Below are positions 14,884 to 21,674 of a stretch of DNA of 21,674 nucleotides, piece after piece. Under the pieces are notes generated by a model. The model was not told the DNA's origin, searched no databases, and worked only from the letters and a program-made list of their open reading frames with translations. Every line of letters starts with the position of its first letter. The stretch's first letter is position 1. The stretch is from a virus. Location of the stretch: the IMG/VR virus record IMGVR_UViG_3300009419_000120, positions 1-21,674 of that record. One strand, given 5' to 3'. The translations under genes were made by a program, and so were the position numbers.

Positions 14884-15219
14884 TTAGAAGTTGTCTGGAT
14901 AGTCTCTAAACAATGCATGTTGTATATTGCCTTTGACGAATTGATTGAAGCTTTTGTGTTTGGTTTCTAATTCACCTTCTAAGGGTGCTACACGACGAAA
15001 TGCGCTGTCCATCTGCGCCATGTCCTGAAACTCCATTAGTATCATGAATTCGGGCATGTCGGGTATGCTACGAAATCCCATCTTGCAACGTGTGATCCTA
15101 TAGGATTCCATTTTGCCTTCAGACACCAAGTGTTCAAAGAAACTTTTCATGTTGTTGACCCAATCAATGTCAGAGATGTCGCCTTCTTTGTCGGCCCAGA
15201 TTGTGTATAAGTCTGCCAT
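14884..15219 (-). CDS. Small conserved protein, probably alpha/beta (resembles DUF6614-type proteins)
   Basis: A 111-residue protein starting MADLYTIWADKEGD, with YRITRCKMGF, EFMILMEFQDMAQMDSAFRR and a C-terminal HALFRDYPDNF. The alternating strands and helices suggest a ferredoxin-like or dimeric alpha-beta-barrel fold. The layout, especially the LYxIW start, the DxxQMDxAF helix and the ALFRDYPD end, recalls a family of bacterial proteins of unknown function that I know as DUF6614; this is from memory and unverified. It is the last gene of the minus-strand operon led by gp26, 6 bases after its neighbour. No function is assigned. Confidence 0.75.
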   Translation of the reverse strand: MADLYTIWADKEGDISDIDWVNNMKSFFEHLVSEGKMESYRITRCKMGFRSIPDMPEFMILMEFQDMAQMDSAFRRVAPLEGELETKHKSFNQFVKGNIQHALFRDYPDNF

Positions 15220-15225
15220 ATTTTT

Positions 15226-15660
15226 TTACTCGATTGGTCCTAGTGTTTTGAATCCTTGCATGCTGTACATGTAAGATTCCACTGATTCAAAATACATAAA
15301 TTTAAATCCACGATCTCGATAAACAGCACATTCGTTTTCAAGACTGGTTCTACCCAGTCTCAGTTGTGGCACACGATAGTCCCATGCATGATGATCACAC
15401 ACAACACTTTGATCGTCCCATATTCTATACATGCTCCAGGCCTGTAGCCCGTGTTCTCCGTAGTAACCAAACACCTCGGTACCCGGTACTAAAAATCTTC
15501 CAGGTACCATGGGCATGACACTGTGAAAATTTTTGTGTTTGCAATAATCTCTATAGACCTTTTGCAGTTGGTCTATTGGCACAGGATTTAACATGTAATA
15601 GTTCAGAGATGCAATGTACGCGGTTGCAGTTAAATCAATGCAACCAAAGGTCATACTCAT
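15226..15660 (-). CDS. Conserved phage protein, possibly GNAT-like acyl- or aminoacyl-transferase fold
   Basis: A 144-residue protein. The C-terminal half reads LQAWSMYRIWDD, HHAWDYRVPQLRLGRTSLENE, then ECAVYRDRGFKFMYFES and a final GFKTLGPIE. This order (strand, conserved W-D-Y, P-x-L-x-L-G, an Arg/Glu helix, G-x-x-[FY]-x-Y-[FL]) recalls the GNAT-type fold of arginyl/leucyl-tRNA-protein transferases and their distant relatives, but the N-terminal cysteine signature of those enzymes is missing. The call is therefore a fold-level guess. It overlaps the preceding gene by 4 bases (ATGA on the minus strand). Confidence 0.7.
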   Translation of the reverse strand: MSMTFGCIDLTATAYIASLNYYMLNPVPIDQLQKVYRDYCKHKNFHSVMPMVPGRFLVPGTEVFGYYGEHGLQAWSMYRIWDDQSVVCDHHAWDYRVPQLRLGRTSLENECAVYRDRGFKFMYFESVESYMYSMQGFKTLGPIE

Positions 15661-16160
15661 GATCTTGGATCCTGTCTATGCCGAAACAGGCCTTGTAAGT
15701 ATTCTTCAGGCCACCCATGATAAAAACTTTTGTCTGCCATTTGTTTTGCACGAATATTTAGATCACTGAGACTTTGACACATGGCCAGTGCATACTGTCC
15801 TTGATTCATACACACACCGTTGACAATTTCTGGGTCACCAGGGTGATCTTCCAACACAATTAGATCTCTTGACAGCAACAAGTCTGTGTTGGCTTGTTCT
15901 AGCGAACTGTGAAATAGTTCAAAACCCCATTCCGCAGGATCATATGCATATATTACAACTTCTCTGCGGCCTAATCCGTGCTTGCTAAGATTCTTTAAAT
16001 CAAAGTAGGGATCAGATCCTAGATACACAGCAACAGTGCCACGAAGTCTTGCTGCCCTTGCATAAGGACAAGGCGGCCAGTTGCCCAAGGCCGGGTGAGG
16101 CTTTTCTACAAAGTTCTCAACCCAACTTAGAATGTCTGCGGTTACTTGCACGATGTTCAT
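15657..16160 (-). CDS. Conserved phage protein of unknown function with a WPPCPYAR motif
   Basis: A 167-residue protein. The N-terminal region holds FVEKPHPALGNWPPCPYARA (residues 17-36), a block that recurs in uncharacterised proteins of aquatic T4-like phages. VAVYLGSDPYFDL, VVIYAYDPAEWGF and a C-terminal FYHGWPEEYLQGLFRHR follow. Its single conserved Cys31 beside two prolines and an Arg could be catalytic, which is a guess. It overlaps both neighbours (1 base upstream as TAATG, 4 bases downstream), so it is tightly coupled in the gp26 operon. No membrane or signal sequence is present. Confidence 0.75.
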   Translation of the reverse strand: MNIVQVTADILSWVENFVEKPHPALGNWPPCPYARAARLRGTVAVYLGSDPYFDLKNLSKHGLGRREVVIYAYDPAEWGFELFHSSLEQANTDLLLSRDLIVLEDHPGDPEIVNGVCMNQGQYALAMCQSLSDLNIRAKQMADKSFYHGWPEEYLQGLFRHRQDPRS

Positions 16161-16372
16161 TAGAAGAACGGTAATTGTGTTTTTTTGGTGGTTTCTAAAT
16201 TTTCAGTAACAATTTGACTAATTATTTCTCTTTCCTGGAAACCCAACTGCATAGCCTCTTCGTAGGACAAACCACCTCGCATGTACCAACAAAGTTTTAG
16301 AGTTTCATGACGTATCTTCTTGGTTTCCGTTTCCATACGGTCAATCAAGGCAACGATACCGTCAGAGTCCAA
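16160..16372 (-). CDS. Small phage protein following gp26, possible baseplate-assembly factor
   Basis: A 70-residue, mostly helical protein with CWYMRGGLSYEEAMQLGFQE and a C-terminal ENLETTKKTQLPFF. Short proteins with this ending follow gp26 in other marine T4-like phages, and in T4 the gene after 26 (gene 51) acts in baseplate hub assembly. Homology to gp51 (249 residues) cannot be shown from sequence, so only an assembly role by position is suggested. It begins 2 bases after the gp26 stop and its stop overlaps the next start by 1 base. Confidence 0.72.
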   Translation of the reverse strand: MDSDGIVALIDRMETETKKIRHETLKLCWYMRGGLSYEEAMQLGFQEREIISQIVTENLETTKKTQLPFF

Positions 16373-16374
16373 GG

Positions 16375-17220
16375 TTACGAGTTGGTTTCGAAAAAATTTG
16401 TCATATCCAAACTAAATTCTTGACGATAAGGTGTTTTGCAATTTTCGCAAATGATGTCTAGAGGTTTGATTTCTGTAGTCTCGCGCAGTGCAATTGCTTG
16501 ATCTCTAATTTTATTGAACACTGCTTTTTCACAGTTTCTCAAAAACTCATTGATAAATGTTTGATCAGACACAACACCGTCTGGACTTGAAATGCTGGCA
16601 ATGCTGCTGGCAATAGCTCGAATGGTCAGATTGGTGATTTTTCTAAAGCTGTCCCCGAGCATGGCCAATCGCTCGTCGCTGGGCATGGTATCAATTTGGT
16701 TGACTGTGCTAATTAATTTTTGATCTTCGAACTGTGCTTTGTTGTTTTCGTTCACTTGCTTGTAGGTAAGCGGCGCAAATTGCACAGATAGATCACCAAT
16801 CAACAACGGAGTTGAGTAATCAGGTATACCAAATCCGTCCATTACAATGCGAAGATCAATTTCAAATTCATGTGAATGTCCGCAATTTGGGCAAGTGCTA
16901 CCAATTTCCATCATATGCCCGTAGCTGGCCAATCGAATAGCAACCAGTGCAGAATTAAGATCAATACTGGGCATGTTCCACGGATCAGTGATGTTGGGAA
17001 CACAGCTACGAACAATATCAACCACTGCCGATCCGTTAAAAAGTGCGTCAGGAGTCCTAGCAGTGATTTCGTCAACTGCAGTCATTGGCAAAACTGGTAG
17101 CTCTTCGTTGGGAGGATAATTCAATGAATTATTAGCATAAAATTTTCCTTGACTCGGAAGTCTGAGATACACAGAAGGTTGACGAAAATGTCTTCGAAGT
17201 GGGTTGATTGAGCTAGTCAT
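16375..17220 (-). CDS. 26: Baseplate protein gp26-like with two zinc-finger CxxC pairs
   Basis: A 281-residue protein from ATG at 17220 (MTSSINPLRRHFRQPSVYLR). A longer frame to 17274 would cross the divergent promoter region and is rejected. The N-terminus LPSQGKFY, the LPMTAVDEITARTPDALFNG segment and two cysteine pairs, CPNC (C110, C113) and CENC (C258, C261), are characteristic of the T4 baseplate family that includes gp26. T4 gp26 (208 residues) is needed for hub assembly. It heads a minus-strand operon of five genes and faces the tape-measure gene across 43 bases. No clear ribosome binding site or promoter was seen for it. Confidence 0.85.
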   Translation of the reverse strand: MTSSINPLRRHFRQPSVYLRLPSQGKFYANNSLNYPPNEELPVLPMTAVDEITARTPDALFNGSAVVDIVRSCVPNITDPWNMPSIDLNSALVAIRLASYGHMMEIGSTCPNCGHSHEFEIDLRIVMDGFGIPDYSTPLLIGDLSVQFAPLTYKQVNENNKAQFEDQKLISTVNQIDTMPSDERLAMLGDSFRKITNLTIRAIASSIASISSPDGVVSDQTFINEFLRNCEKAVFNKIRDQAIALRETTEIKPLDIICENCKTPYRQEFSLDMTNFFETNS

Positions 17221-17230
17221 ATTTTGGTAC

Positions 17231-17238
17231 CATAAATA
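17231..17238 (+). promoter_or_regulatory. Late-promoter-like element CATAAATA
   Basis: CATAAATA matches the T4 late consensus TATAAATA at 7 of 8 positions and lies 25 bases before the tape-measure ATG. It occupies the 43-base gap between divergent gp26 and tape-measure genes. It is the best late-promoter match found in the window. Confidence 0.65.
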
Positions 17239-17263
17239 TAACATACTTAGTAACGGAAATACC

Positions 17264-20086
17264 ATGGCTGACATAAATCAACAATCTGACGAATTAGCAC
17301 GAGAGTTTGAGCGACTGCGCCAGGCAGTACAGAACAATGGTGAAGGACTCGACAAAGCAGCTGAAAAAACAGCAAAATTTGGAGAAGCCACCGCGACTGG
17401 CGCAAAAATGTTGGCCAGCGGATTCAAAGATTTTGCTCTACAAGTTGGCCAAGGTAACACTGAATTTAAATCCCTAAACGGTGCAATTGATGCAGCAAGT
17501 GGAGCAGCAGCTGGACTGGCTAGAACACTGCCGTTTGTGGGCGAAGCAGTTTCAGCAGCACTCAAAGCCACTGGCGAAGCAGCTAAATTTGTTGTAAATC
17601 AGCTAGATCAAACAAACAAAAGTTTTCAGCAGTTAAGTGAAGTAGGCGCAGTCACAGCCAAAGGCATGACTGGGGTACAAGAGCAGTTCCTTAAATCTGG
17701 TATGAGCATGGATGGATTCAAGAAATCCATCATTGACAATTCTAACACATTGGCACGCTGGGGCACAACAGTGGGTGCGGGCGCTGATAGCTTTACAAAA
17801 GCAGTTGGTGATATTACCAAATCCAAAGCAGGTGATGAACTCAGAAGACTAGGTTTTAGTGCAGATGCAATGGGAGAAGCTGCTGCTGGCTTCTTGAAAC
17901 AACAGACATTGTTGGGCCGACAAAACAAAGTCACACAGGACAACCTGGGACAAAGCACAGCACAGTATGGCCGTGAACTAGATCAATTGGCCAAGCTAAC
18001 TGGTATGAGCCGCAAGGATGCTGAAAAACAAAGAGAATCGGCATTACAAGAAGGAAAATTCCTGGCCAGCATACGTGATTTACAAGACATTGGCCCAGCA
18101 GGAGAAAAAGCAGCCAAAGAAATCCAAGCATTCCAGGGACAAATTGCAGCAGTTGCACCACAAACAGCCAAGGGTATTCGAGACTTAACTTCTGGAATGA
18201 CCAACACAGTTGACGCTCAGAAGTTGATTAGAACAACTGGTGGCGCTGCAGTTGGCATCATGGAACAGTTGAAGTCTGGACAAATTGACAGTATCACGGC
18301 TCAGACAATGCTGACTCAGGCAGTTAGCGACAACGAAAAATCACAACGACAGTATGCAAAAACAGTAGGTGATGGTAATGACGTCATGGTTGACTACAAG
18401 GAAACTGTGGCGTTACAAGGACTTGCTAGTAAAAACGAAGCAAAAACTCGAGCTGATCTTGCTACTAGTTCTAAGGCCGCTGCAGAAGGTGGCGATGCAT
18501 TAACTGATTCTGCTGTTCAGGCACAGAAGAACATGGAAGCAATGAATCGAGAGATTCAAGCGTTGGGCTTTACTCTCATGCCCAAAGCCGCTAGCGCAAT
18601 TGAAACTCTTACTGGCGCCACCAGAAAATTTGTTGAATTTATTAACAAAACTCTGGGAGTTTCTACTGAAAAAGAAACAGGAAAAGGCGCAGGAGGAGTT
18701 GGTGTCAGAGAAGCTGCAAGAATGGCGGTGACTGCATCTCCTGAAGTTAAAGCAGCAGATGCCAAAGTAGCAGAAGCCAAAAAAGAAGAAGCCAAAGCAT
18801 ACGAAGATTCTACTATACTGCAACGAGTAGGCATAGGACGCACTGCAGAACAACAAGCAGCAACTGCTAAGTTAGACGCAACACAAAAAGACCTAAGAGA
18901 CAAAGAAAATCAAGTACGACAAGCGGCTATTGCTCGAGAACAATCAAAAGAAACAAGTGCAATTACAGGTAAAGAAGTTCAAATACAGTTGGACATGCTT
19001 AAATTCCGCGAAGCTGATAAAGCTGGATTTGAAGAATATACAAAGCGTAAGAATGCAATATACAAAGAGGAATTGGAAGCTCTTACCAAAGGTAAAAATT
19101 TAACTGGTAGAGATTTACAACAAGCAAGGCGCCAGGCGCAAGCAATAGCTGAACAAAAGTCAGCTATAGAATCTGCTGGAAAAATTAAAGCAGCCGGCGC
19201 TGGATCTGTCACAGTTGGTCCTGCAGCAAGTGGCAGTGCTGGTGGAGGTGGTAGTGCTGGAGGCGGTGGAACACCTAGCGGAGCCCAAGCAGCAGCAGCA
19301 AGTGGTAGTAAAGATTCAGCTAGCGTATCTAAAACAGGAGTTGGGGGATCAGCTCCTCCTAGCAGCAGCAAAGGTGGCGGCGCTGGCGGCGCAATGAGCG
19401 AAGATGAACTGAAGAAAATGATTATTGCTCACGAGGGCATTCGCTACGAGCCATACAAAGACAGTTTAGGACTTTGGACAGTTGGTGTTGGGCACCTTAT
19501 TGGTGATGGTAAAAGTCTACCGCAAGAGTGGAATCGAAAATTCAGTCAAGAAGAAATCATGCAGTTGTTTGAAAAAGACTATCAGCATCACAGAACAGCA
19601 GCAGAAAGAATTCCAGGGTTTGATAAATTCAATCCAATGGGACAAGGTGCTCTTACTGACTTGACCTTTAACATGGGCCCGGCCTGGATCAAGAAGTTTC
19701 CAAATACAGCAAAACAAATTGAAGCAGGCAATGCAGGTGGTGCTGCATCTGGGTTACAAGACAGCTTATGGTACAAGCAAGTTGGTAGACGAGGACCAGC
19801 TATTGTTGATATGGTCAAAAACGGCGGATCTGGTCCAAGCGCCAAATATGGAGGAGTGCTATCTGGCCCAACATCTGGATTTCAAGCCACGTTGCACGGA
19901 AATGAGGCAGTTATTCCACTTGCAGGCGGGCGAAGTATTCCGTTGGAAATACCTGGTTTAATGGATTCTCAGCAACAGAACAACGCTCTGCTAATGCAAT
20001 TGATTGCTGGTATAGACGAATTGGTCAGTGTTAGCCGAACTGGCAACAAGACCAACAAAGACATCTTGCGCCAGTCAAGAGCCTGA
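17264..20086 (+). CDS. Tape-measure protein with an embedded T4-type lysozyme domain
   Basis: A 940-residue protein from ATG 17264; the in-frame ATG at 17204 lies within the gp26 gene and upstream of the late element. Residues 1-640 are long helices rich in Ala, Gln and Lys with a hydrophobic patch (about 80-115), as in tape-measure proteins, which set tail length. A Gly/Ser linker (about 643-708) leads to a phage lysozyme domain (about 711-855). Its E724, D733 and T739 keep the spacing of T4 lysozyme E11-D20-T26, and GVGHLIGDG and FNMGPAWIKKFPN follow. The C-terminus YGGVLSGPTSGFQATLHGNE continuing AVIPLAGGRSIPL is the typical tape-measure end. T4 instead carries its tail lysozyme in hub protein gp5. 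It is followed at 36 bases by the portal gene. The alternative is a tail-spike or hub lysozyme, less likely given the C-terminus. Confidence 0.87.
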   Translation: MADINQQSDELAREFERLRQAVQNNGEGLDKAAEKTAKFGEATATGAKMLASGFKDFALQVGQGNTEFKSLNGAIDAASGAAAGLARTLPFVGEAVSAALKATGEAAKFVVNQLDQTNKSFQQLSEVGAVTAKGMTGVQEQFLKSGMSMDGFKKSIIDNSNTLARWGTTVGAGADSFTKAVGDITKSKAGDELRRLGFSADAMGEAAAGFLKQQTLLGRQNKVTQDNLGQSTAQYGRELDQLAKLTGMSRKDAEKQRESALQEGKFLASIRDLQDIGPAGEKAAKEIQAFQGQIAAVAPQTAKGIRDLTSGMTNTVDAQKLIRTTGGAAVGIMEQLKSGQIDSITAQTMLTQAVSDNEKSQRQYAKTVGDGNDVMVDYKETVALQGLASKNEAKTRADLATSSKAAAEGGDALTDSAVQAQKNMEAMNREIQALGFTLMPKAASAIETLTGATRKFVEFINKTLGVSTEKETGKGAGGVGVREAARMAVTASPEVKAADAKVAEAKKEEAKAYEDSTILQRVGIGRTAEQQAATAKLDATQKDLRDKENQVRQAAIAREQSKETSAITGKEVQIQLDMLKFREADKAGFEEYTKRKNAIYKEELEALTKGKNLTGRDLQQARRQAQAIAEQKSAIESAGKIKAAGAGSVTVGPAASGSAGGGGSAGGGGTPSGAQAAAASGSKDSASVSKTGVGGSAPPSSSKGGGAGGAMSEDELKKMIIAHEGIRYEPYKDSLGLWTVGVGHLIGDGKSLPQEWNRKFSQEEIMQLFEKDYQHHRTAAERIPGFDKFNPMGQGALTDLTFNMGPAWIKKFPNTAKQIEAGNAGGAASGLQDSLWYKQVGRRGPAIVDMVKNGGSGPSAKYGGVLSGPTSGFQATLHGNEAVIPLAGGRSIPLEIPGLMDSQQQNNALLMQLIAGIDELVSVSRTGNKTNKDILRQSRA

Positions 20087-20087
20087 C

Positions 20088-20095
20088 GGTAAATA
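20088..20095 (+). promoter_or_regulatory. Late-promoter-like element GGTAAATA
   Basis: GGTAAATA, directly after the tape-measure stop, is identical to the minus-strand element at 4399-4406 and shares the preceding C. It lies 26 bases before the portal ATG. A ribosome binding site AGGA follows at 20110-20113. Confidence 0.5.
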
Positions 20096-20121
20096 GATCA
20101 TGATACTACAGGAACAATTAA

Positions 20122-21674
20122 ATGGCTGACTCAAACAACGTGCGTAATGGGCCCAACGGCGGCTGGCGTAAGTACTTCAAAGTCGCTGACCTTAGTGGTC
20201 AAATGAGCCCTATCAACGGTGGACGTGAACAGGGACTGCCCGGCTACGGTAAAAATGATGGACGCACTGCTGGTCCTGCTGAAACAGATTTTACTTTTCG
20301 CAATTATGCCAGTCGATTGCCCGAAGTGTATTCAGGCCATCCCAACCGTATTGAAAGATATAACCAATACGAAAACATGGACTCTGACAGCGAAATCAAC
20401 GCATGCTTGGATATCATTTCTGAATTTTCAACTCAGCTGAACGAACAAAATGAAACACCCTTCAACATAAACTATGTTGATGAACCAACTGATCACGAAG
20501 TTGAAATTATCAAAAAACAACTTCAACAATGGGTCAAGCTGAACAAGCTTGACCAACGCATCTTCAAACTGTTCCGTAACACCATCAAATACGGAGATCA
20601 AGTGTTTGTGCGCGACCCAGAAACATTTGAAATGATGTGGGTGGACATGAGCAAGGTAGCCAGAGTTATTGTAAACGAATCAGAAGGCAAGAGACCTGAA
20701 CAATATATTATTCGTGACATCAATCCTAACTTTCAAAATCTAACAGTTGCAGCAAAAACCACAACAGATTTCATGGTTAACCCTCCCACTGGTGGTTATA
20801 CAGCGTCTACTGGTTATACTGCACCAAACTCTGCTGCTGGCAACCAAAGTCGTTTTACTCGAGCAGTAAATGAAACTTGTATTGACGCCAAACATGTGGT
20901 TCATATGAGTCTAAACGAAGGACTAGATACATTTTGGCCTTTTGGAAAAAGCATACTAGAAAATATTTTCAAAGTATTCAAACAAAAAGAATTGCTTGAA
21001 GATGCTATCTTGATCTATCGTGTACAACGTGCACCGGAGCGTAGAGTATTCAAGATTGACGTGGGCAACATGCCAACACACATGGCCATGGCCTTTGTGG
21101 AGCGTGTGAAAAATGAAATGTGGCAACGCCGTATTCCTACATACAACGGTGGTGGCCAAAGTGTAATGGACTCTAGTTATAATCCATTGTCAACTGGCGA
21201 AGATTTCTTCTTTCCTGTAGGTGCAGACGGACGTGGATCTAGTGTAGAACCCTTGCCGGGCGGCAGCAATCTAGGTGAAATTGACGACTTGAAGTACTTC
21301 AATAACAAAATGGCTCGTGGTTTGCGTGTACCATCAAGTTACTTGCCTACAGGCCCTGACGATTCAAGTGCTACAATGAACGACGGTAGAGTAGGAACAG
21401 CTCTTATTCAAGAATACAGATTCAACCAGTATTGCGAACGACTACAAGCTTTGATTTGCCAAAAACTTGATGATGAATTCAAGATGTTTTTGCGTTGGAG
21501 AGGGTTCAACATTGATGCAGGATTGTTTAATATCAAGTTCAATGCACCGCAAAACTTTGCAAGTTATCGTCAAAGCGAGCTGGACAACACACGTATTCAA
21601 GCATTCCAAGGCATGGAACAACTGCCTTATATGTCAAAACGCTTTATGCTAGAACGTTTCTTGGGACTCACTGA
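20122..21674 (+). CDS. 20: Portal vertex protein gp20 (C-terminus beyond the window)
   Basis: The frame is open from ATG 20122 to the right edge, about 517 residues. T4 gp20 has 524, so little should be missing. The sequence shows portal features of T4-like phages: YNQYENMDSDSEINACLDII, FRNTIKYGDQVFVRD, the LNEGLDTFWPFGKSILENIF block, QKELLEDAILIYRVQRAPER and a late MARGLRVPSSYLPTGPDDSS region. The portal dodecamer sits at one capsid vertex, starts capsid assembly and is the channel for DNA packaging and the head-tail joint. It is preceded by a late-type element and AGGA. This gene is widely used as a marker for T4-like phages, which makes it the best sequence here for placing the virus. Confidence 0.95.
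   Translation, partial: MADSNNVRNGPNGGWRKYFKVADLSGQMSPINGGREQGLPGYGKNDGRTAGPAETDFTFRNYASRLPEVYSGHPNRIERYNQYENMDSDSEINACLDIISEFSTQLNEQNETPFNINYVDEPTDHEVEIIKKQLQQWVKLNKLDQRIFKLFRNTIKYGDQVFVRDPETFEMMWVDMSKVARVIVNESEGKRPEQYIIRDINPNFQNLTVAAKTTTDFMVNPPTGGYTASTGYTAPNSAAGNQSRFTRAVNETCIDAKHVVHMSLNEGLDTFWPFGKSILENIFKVFKQKELLEDAILIYRVQRAPERRVFKIDVGNMPTHMAMAFVERVKNEMWQRRIPTYNGGGQSVMDSSYNPLSTGEDFFFPVGADGRGSSVEPLPGGSNLGEIDDLKYFNNKMARGLRVPSSYLPTGPDDSSATMNDGRVGTALIQEYRFNQYCERLQALICQKLDDEFKMFLRWRGFNIDAGLFNIKFNAPQNFASYRQSELDNTRIQAFQGMEQLPYMSKRFMLERFLGLT

Noticed and set aside
17221-17274. Upstream extension of gp26 by 18 residues
   Set aside because: It would cross the divergent control region and overlap the tape-measure start; the conserved N-terminus begins at 17220.
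18500-19371. Minus-strand open frames opposite the tape-measure gene
   Set aside because: They are by-products of the Ala/Lys/Gly-rich codon pattern on the other strand.
1-21674. CRISPR arrays, insertion sequences, integrase or attachment sites
   Set aside because: No regularly spaced repeats, transposase or integrase motifs were found.

Overview
This window looks like part of the genome of a T4-like myovirus (contractile-tailed phage), probably from an aquatic environment. The T4-type core genes are recognisable from their protein motifs: a gp53-like baseplate wedge protein, late sigma factor gp55, recombination nuclease gp47 and ATPase gp46, the gp26-type baseplate protein, a tape-measure protein and portal protein gp20 (cut by the right edge). 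No photosynthesis genes are seen, so a cyanobacterial host is not indicated. A Bug/TctC-type periplasmic binding protein hints at a proteobacterial host, possibly Burkholderiales-like, where this family is greatly expanded; that is inference only.

Layout. 1-4374 (minus) is a structural block: a partial coiled-coil protein, a short gp53-like protein and a 1221-residue virion protein with five internal repeats and a conserved C-terminal baseplate-like domain. 4375-4487 is a divergent control region with a late-type TAAATA element facing left and a near-consensus sigma-70 promoter facing right. 4488-10338 (plus) is the gp55 - gp47 - unknown - Bug/TctC - gp46 operon; the two middle genes form a cassette inserted between the normally linked nuclease subunits. 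10335-12291 (minus) holds a small unknown gene and a B12-binding-type radical SAM enzyme. 12311-14004 (plus) holds a second radical SAM enzyme with extra C-terminal cysteines and an overlapping short-chain dehydrogenase. 14038-14466 is a GIY-YIG nuclease gene, followed by about 417 bases without a gene but full of hairpins, a candidate structured RNA. 14884-17220 (minus) is an operon read from gp26 through four small genes. 17264-21674 (plus) holds a tape-measure protein with an embedded T4-type lysozyme domain, then the portal protein.

The sequence suggests a two-phase plan. The host-type promoter would express gp55 together with the gp46/gp47 recombination complex, and gp55 would then direct polymerase to TAAATA elements lying 24-26 bases before the start codons of three virion genes (1221-residue protein, tape measure, portal). 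The points most worth a second look are the binding protein inside the recombination operon, the lysozyme inside the tape measure, the exact 50-residue tandem duplication near the gp46 zinc hook, the radical SAM pair with a dehydrogenase, and the folded non-coding region behind the GIY-YIG gene.
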